DNA of 64,000 bases from Candidatus Nitrospira nitrificans (lineage in GTDB: Bacteria; Nitrospirota; Nitrospiria; Nitrospirales; Nitrospiraceae), in contig NZ_CZPZ01000002.1 in the NCBI RefSeq assembly GCF_001458775.1, positions 94,412 through 158,411 of the forward strand, given 5' to 3'. Positions 59,790-64,000 of the stretch are shown here, piece by piece. The position numbers and the translations under genes were made by a program. Under the pieces are notes generated by a model. That model saw only the letters and a program-made list of their open reading frames with translations, did not search any database and had not been told where the DNA came from. Numbering within the stretch: position 1 is the first letter of the stretch; every line of letters begins with the position of its first letter.

Positions 59790-60521
59790 ATGAAATCGTT
59801 GAGCGGAAAAGTGGCGATTGTGACCGGGGCCTCCAACGGAATCGGTCGAGCGATTGCGGAACGATTGGCGGACGAGGGCGCCATCGTCGTGGTGAACTAT
59901 TCAAAAAGTTCGGAAAAAGCTCAACAGGTCGTGGTGGGCATTCAAGCGAAAGGCGGCAAGGCGTTGGCGGTCCAAGCCGACATGAGTCAGGTGACGGACG
60001 CGCGCCGTCTTGTGATCGACACCGTGAGACAATTCAACAGGCTGGACATTCTCGTGAACAATGCGGGCAAGTTCATGCCGAAGCCGCTGGAAGAGACGAC
60101 GGAAGAGGATTTCGACGGCGTCATCGCCCTTAATGCGAAAGGGCCGTACTTTGCCATGCAGGAAGCCTCAAAGATGCTCAAAGACGGGGGACGTATCGTG
60201 AACATCTCAACCGGTGGGACGCATCTCCATTTTCCCGGAGCCACGGCCTATCTCGGGAGCAAGGCGGCGCTCGAGCAATACACCAAGGGGTTGGCTCAAG
60301 AACTGGCTCCGAAGGGAATCACGGTGAATACCGTCTCGCCGGGTTTCACCGAGACCGGGATGATGACGGAAGAATATCGGCAGATCGGGATTCAACTGAC
60401 GCCGATGAAACGGCTCGGTGTGCCTAAAGACATAGCCGACGTTGTGGCGTTCATCGTGAGCGAAGAGGCACGGTGGCTTACGGGGCAGACGATCCAGGTC
60501 GGCGGCGGCATCGTCATGTAG
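59790..60521 (+). CDS. SDR family oxidoreductase (FabG-like)
   Basis: A 243-residue protein. The ATG at 59790 is preceded by GAGGAG. The cofactor motif TGASNGIG, NNAG, catalytic Ser in STGG and YLGSK (Tyr and Lys four apart) are all intact. The substrate is unknown. It is a normal SDR, in contrast to the altered one at 7421-8155. It precedes an NmrA protein. Confidence 0.9.
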   Translation: MKSLSGKVAIVTGASNGIGRAIAERLADEGAIVVVNYSKSSEKAQQVVVGIQAKGGKALAVQADMSQVTDARRLVIDTVRQFNRLDILVNNAGKFMPKPLEETTEEDFDGVIALNAKGPYFAMQEASKMLKDGGRIVNISTGGTHLHFPGATAYLGSKAALEQYTKGLAQELAPKGITVNTVSPGFTETGMMTEEYRQIGIQLTPMKRLGVPKDIADVVAFIVSEEARWLTGQTIQVGGGIVM

Positions 60522-60590
60522 CAACATTTTGAAACACGTGAAGCGTGAAACGCAGCGCCCGTTTGAACATCTGCTTATGAGGGGGGTTCT

Positions 60591-61541
60591 ATGGCCGACA
60601 GAAAGATCATTGCCGTCGTGGGCGCGACCGGAGCGCAGGGCGGAGGACTCGTGCGGGCGATCGCCAACGATCAGGGCAGCGGCTTTTCGGCACGAGCTTT
60701 GACGAGAGACGTGAATTCCGACAAAGCCAAGGCTCTTGCTCAGCTTGGCGCTGAAGTGATGTCCGCCGACCTGGATGATGTGGCCGGCCTGAAGCGCGCG
60801 TTCGCCGGCGCCTACGGCGTCTTCTGTCTGACCAATTTTTGGGAACACCTCTCGCCGGAGAAAGAATATGCACAGGCGAAGAACCAGGCCGAGGCGGCGA
60901 AGGAGACCGGCGTGCGACATGTGATTTGGTCGACGTTGGAAGATACACGCAAATGGGTGCCGTTGTCGGACAACCGTATGCCGACGTTGATGGGCAAGTA
61001 CAAAGTTCCGCATTTTGACGCGAAGGGCGAAGTTGAACGGGAGTTCACCAAGCTGGGCCTTCCCGTGACCTTTCTGCTCACGTCCTTTTATTGGGACAAT
61101 ATGATTTCTTTCGGCATGGGACCGAAGCAGGGACCGGATGGCACGCTCCTGTTTACATTGCCGATGGGAGACAAAAAGTTGCCCGGCATCGCGGTCGAGG
61201 ACATTGGGAAGTGCGCCTTCGGAATTTTCAAGAGACGTCAGGAGCACATCGGAAAGACGGTCGGGATCGCCGGCGAACATTTGACCGGCGAGGAAATGGC
61301 GGCGGAGATGACCAAGGCATTTGGTCAGGCGGTTCGCTATAATGCCGTAACTCCGGAGCAGTACCGAGCATTTGGGTTCACGGGCGCCGAGGATCTCGGC
61401 AACATGTTTCAATTCAAGCGCGACTTCAACGGCGAGTTTTGCGGGGCGCGCAATCCCGCCGTCGCGAAGAGCTTGAATCCGGCATTGCAGACGTTCGACG
61501 TTTGGCTTGCGCAGAACAAGAGCCGTATTCCGTTGACTTGA
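60591..61541 (+). CDS. NmrA family NAD(P)-binding protein
   Basis: A 316-residue protein. The N-terminal IIAVVGATGAQGGGLVRAI is the NmrA/HSCARG dinucleotide motif, and RDVNSDKAKALAQLGAEVMSADLDD follows. VRHVIWSTLEDTRKWVP and FLLTSFYWDNMISFGMGP are typical. It is likely a redox sensor or a NADP(H)-binding protein. Its stop overlaps the next start (TGATG). Paralogous in type to 23664. Confidence 0.85.
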   Translation: MADRKIIAVVGATGAQGGGLVRAIANDQGSGFSARALTRDVNSDKAKALAQLGAEVMSADLDDVAGLKRAFAGAYGVFCLTNFWEHLSPEKEYAQAKNQAEAAKETGVRHVIWSTLEDTRKWVPLSDNRMPTLMGKYKVPHFDAKGEVEREFTKLGLPVTFLLTSFYWDNMISFGMGPKQGPDGTLLFTLPMGDKKLPGIAVEDIGKCAFGIFKRRQEHIGKTVGIAGEHLTGEEMAAEMTKAFGQAVRYNAVTPEQYRAFGFTGAEDLGNMFQFKRDFNGEFCGARNPAVAKSLNPALQTFDVWLAQNKSRIPLT

Positions 61542-62185
61542 TGAGTCCCTTCGATTCCGACCCGACCGGCTATCTTTCCGAAGTCGATCCGGTCATGCGT
61601 CGGTTGATCGAGGAAATCGGTCCCTGCACGTTGATTCCGAAGATACGCCGTTCGCCGTTCGAGTCATTGGTCCGAGCGATCGCCTATCAACAACTCCATG
61701 ATAGAGCCGCGGAGTGCATCCTTCAACGCTTCATCGCGCTCTTTCCAGGCCGGAGGTTTCCCCGCCCGGATGATCTGCTCGCCATGAACATGAGATCGGT
61801 CAGGAAAGCCGGATTCTCCCGGCCGAAGATTTTGGCGCTTCGCGATCTGGCTGCAAAGACCCTGGACGGGACGGTGCCGACAAACCGTCTGATCAGGCAA
61901 TTGGCCGATGACGCGATCGTTGATCGGCTGATCGAAGTCCGAGGGATCGGACGATGGACGGCCGAGATGCTGCTGATCTTTCAATTGGGTCGCCCCGATG
62001 TCTTGCCGATCGATGATTTCGGCTTGCGCAACGGATTCCGTATTGCGTACCAACGGCCGGCGATGCCCACGCCTAAACAAGTGCTACAGTATGGCGAGAG
62101 ATGGAAGCCGTATCGTACGGCTGCCGCTTGGTACCTCTGGCGTGCGGCAGATCAGAAAAAGAGTTTCAAACCTGCCCAGTTGTGA
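61541..62185 (+). CDS. DNA-3-methyladenine glycosylase (HhH-GPD)
   Basis: A 214-residue protein. It shows ESLVRAIAYQQLHDRAAECI, the helix-hairpin-helix VRGIGRWTAEMLLIF with catalytic Asp in LPIDDFGLRNG. It belongs to the AlkA-like base-excision group that removes alkylated purines. It is translationally coupled (TGATG) to the NmrA gene, an association that suggests a stress unit. Confidence 0.9.
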   Translation: MSPFDSDPTGYLSEVDPVMRRLIEEIGPCTLIPKIRRSPFESLVRAIAYQQLHDRAAECILQRFIALFPGRRFPRPDDLLAMNMRSVRKAGFSRPKILALRDLAAKTLDGTVPTNRLIRQLADDAIVDRLIEVRGIGRWTAEMLLIFQLGRPDVLPIDDFGLRNGFRIAYQRPAMPTPKQVLQYGERWKPYRTAAAWYLWRAADQKKSFKPAQL

Positions 62186-62237
62186 TTCAGGGGATGCGAA
62201 GGTATGGCCGTTAATCATTCATGAGGAGGGTGGAGAC

Positions 62238-62593
62238 ATGTTGAAGCGGGGCTTCATAGTAGTGGCTGTGCTGATCCTGGCAGGATGTGTTTCAGCCAGA
62301 GGTTTCGACCGAGGAGCGCTTCGCCAGCAATTAGCCCAAGATGCACCCCATCATGTCACAAGTCCCGATATTCAGCGGGCGCTTGAATTGAAACCGCAGC
62401 TAAAATTTCCCTTTCGACTCGCAGTGTATCTACAGTCAGGTTCTACAAGTGTGACCGACAATGAGTGGTCGCCTAACTCAGGCTATGGTCAGCCATCGTC
62501 GCATTCAGCAAGTACCAAGGATTGGAGATGGGAAGGTGCGGATAAAGATCAAATTCTATCGGAGATAGAAAAACTGAAAGGAATTATCAAGAT
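62238..62593 (+). pseudogene. Lipoprotein gene interrupted by IS256 element
   Basis: The ATG at 62238 has AGGAGG upstream. It encodes a lipoprotein signal (MLKRGFIVVAVLILAGC) and a polar mature part up to KLKGIIKM. At 62594 the IS256 element begins, and the frame then reads into the element. The remainder would lie beyond 63985, outside the window. Family not recognised. Confidence 0.7.
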
Positions 62594-63985
62594 GTCCGTT
62601 GAAAATGTTCTGAGTCGCTCCATGGTTATGGCTCTTGTCAGGCTGCCTTCTTGCTCGGCACAGAGGCCGCCTCTGTCTGCTCGGTCTCAATTGTGGCCCT
62701 GATCTGCGTAATCTCGGCATAGCCCTTGACCTTCCGGAACCGCTGCTCACAGCAGAGCAGCACGGTCCCCAGCCACCGCTGAAGCATCACACTCCCGCGG
62801 ATTCGCTTGAGGTTCCGCTCACTGTGCCGGACCAGCGAGAACATGCTCTCGATTGGATTGGTGGATATGAGCGTCTTGCGCAGCAGGGGCGGCACCTTCA
62901 GCCGATGCAGGGTCAATAATTCCTCAAAGGCTTCCCGGAGCGATGTGGCCGCTGATTCGTTTTTGGTTCGGAGCCAGGCCTCCAACTCCTGCAGCATCCG
63001 CCTCGCGTCGGCATAGCTGGTCTGCTCCAACGCCGTCATCAGCCGCCGATGCGCCTCTGCCCGATACGGCTTTGCCAGGTGCCGCTGTAGATTCCGGCTC
63101 TTGTGAATAGCACAGCGTTGATGCACCAGCTTCTTACCGAACCGGGCTCGAAGCGCCTTGATCAGCCCACTGCCGCCATCGGTGACAAACAGAATTCGGC
63201 GGGAGAGGACCAGCCCGCGACGCTCCAGGTCCACAAACAGCGCCTCACAGATCTCGTGATTTTCTGAAGAGCCCTGCCAGAACCCCAAGGCCTTCTTCTC
63301 CCCACCCTGGTCCACCCCCAGGGCGACGAGAAACGCCTCGCCCCCTCGGTGGATGGTGTCGAGGAAGAGGGCAAATGGCGTGACGTCGGCCAGAGATCGT
63401 TGTTGGAACGCCTTCAGTTTCGTCGCGGTCAGCTCCACGAGCTTGCGAGAGACCGAGGAGGCGGACACGCCGAACGCCCCTGCGGCCTCGATCACGGTGT
63501 CCGCGTAGCGCTGCGCCGACACGCCTCGGAGAATCTTCGCCAACAGTTCCTCCGAAAATGCCCCCGGCGCACGCATCCGGGCATAGGACTGCAGGGTCAG
63601 CTCTCCCTGCGTCACGTGCCGCAAGCGGGGGCGCGTCACCTTGACCTTCTGGTCTCCCAGGAAGATCGAGCCGTCCTCATGCGCCCACTTTTGAAGAGCA
63701 GGGTCCGTCGGATGGTAGTCCGGTCCCGCGATCTCCTCGCGCTCCATCAGCATGATACTCTCACCCACCATCCGTCCCATCTCCAGCATCACCGCATCCA
63801 ACGCTTGTTTCCCGGAGTGAATGACACGGACCAGGGTCCCCAGCATTCGGTCCTCACCCGTCATCGCTCGCAATCCTGCCAACACCTGTTTCCGTTGTCT
63901 GGTCTCCCGCCTCATCGGTGGCTCCTTTCCTGTGTGCCCGTAGAGTATTCCACGGCAGGAGCCCCTCATTCAAAATTCAACGGAC
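62594..63985 (-). mobile_element. IS256-family insertion sequence
   Basis: A ~1.39-kb element with imperfect inverted repeats at 62594-62621 (GTCCGTTGAAAATG...) and 63958-63985 (...CAAAATTCAACGGAC). The outer 10 bases GTCCGTTGAA are identical. It holds one transposase. A target duplication is not clear (ATCAAGAT versus TTCAATAT). Confidence 0.8.
62638..63915 (-). CDS. IS256 (mutator-type) transposase
   Basis: A 425-residue protein; the ATG at 63915 has AGGAAAGGAG upstream. The catalytic set is visible: Asp in LFLDTIHRGG, Asp in FVTDGGSGLI and Glu in STNPIESMF. HRCxIHK-like motif QRCAIHKSRNLQRHL is typical of the Mutator/IS256 group. The gene has no frameshift or internal stop, so it is probably active or recently so. 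Confidence 0.9.
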   Translation of the reverse strand: MRRETRQRKQVLAGLRAMTGEDRMLGTLVRVIHSGKQALDAVMLEMGRMVGESIMLMEREEIAGPDYHPTDPALQKWAHEDGSIFLGDQKVKVTRPRLRHVTQGELTLQSYARMRAPGAFSEELLAKILRGVSAQRYADTVIEAAGAFGVSASSVSRKLVELTATKLKAFQQRSLADVTPFALFLDTIHRGGEAFLVALGVDQGGEKKALGFWQGSSENHEICEALFVDLERRGLVLSRRILFVTDGGSGLIKALRARFGKKLVHQRCAIHKSRNLQRHLAKPYRAEAHRRLMTALEQTSYADARRMLQELEAWLRTKNESAATSLREAFEELLTLHRLKVPPLLRKTLISTNPIESMFSLVRHSERNLKRIRGSVMLQRWLGTVLLCCEQRFRKVKGYAEITQIRATIETEQTEAASVPSKKAA

Positions 63986-64000
63986 TTCAATATAACTCCA

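Noticed and set aside
1..64000. tRNA, rRNA, riboswitch or CRISPR-Cas genes
   Set aside because: I found no T-arm-like sequence, no rRNA-like segment and no conserved riboswitch aptamer in the intergenic gaps; a dedicated covariance-model search would be needed to exclude them.

Overview
The window is a GC-rich bacterial chromosome segment, densely coding, with short ATGA/TGATG gene overlaps and many Shine-Dalgarno sites. There is no rRNA, tRNA or ribosomal-protein gene to place it. The mix fits a Nitrospira-like member of the Nitrospirota better than anything else I recognise: sigma-54 promoters and an enhancer-binding protein, a CbbQ-type ATPase, a KamA-type aminomutase, a TRL-like lipoprotein, DUF3015 and DUF4105 proteins, many small redox and stress proteins, and degraded IS30 and IS256 elements. 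This is an inference from gene content, not a proof.

Layout. 0-6.7 kb holds envelope proteins (a beta-barrel, a TRL-like lipoprotein, DUF3015 and DUF4105 exported proteins), a hicBA toxin-antitoxin pair and a hydrolase. 6.8-14.5 kb is a minus-strand run: an SDR enzyme, two glycosyltransferase-like proteins, a dCTP-deaminase-family protein, a KamA radical SAM aminomutase, a thioredoxin/GST-like protein and an ATP-grasp-like protein, ending beside a decayed vapBC locus. 15-21.4 kb has a YkgJ-DUF2156 fusion coupled to a hybrid histidine kinase, cbbQ, a DUF167 protein and two glycine-zipper lipoprotein paralogues. 21.4-23.3 kb is a type II restriction-modification pair whose endonuclease is frameshifted. 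23.6-29.9 kb is a same-strand block of small redox and stress proteins behind a sigma-54 promoter. 30-40.5 kb carries a DoxX protein, a Kelch protein, an NDH-2/cNMP/CBS fusion, a GH15 glycosidase, a phosphatase-like protein, a VOC protein, a HAD protein, a CPA2 antiporter and a CDGSH protein. 40.7-46.4 kb has a sigma-54 activator and a TetR-HlyD-ABC export operon. 46.4-52.8 kb is an accessory zone with an IS30 remnant, zinc-ribbon proteins, pirin with an HxlR regulator, a second DoxX protein and a STAS protein. 52.9-58.9 kb is a complete RND efflux operon. 58.9-64 kb has a nitroreductase, an SDR, an NmrA protein, a DNA glycosylase and an IS256 element that interrupts a lipoprotein gene.

The main discovery is a candidate sigma-54 regulon. 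Three loci (near 23.4, 46.5 and 52.0 kb) share a -24/-12 element. About 121-123 bp upstream of each lies a common array of alternating GCCG/CGGC half-sites. One of the three has been cut from its gene by the IS30 remnant. A fourth strong -24/-12 element lies in front of a 46-residue ORF coupled to doxX. The GAF-AAA-HTH activator at 40.7 kb is a candidate regulator. A second theme is repeats: a family of about 120-230 bp intergenic elements (six copies) with terminal inverted repeats, and a smaller 70-bp element (two copies).
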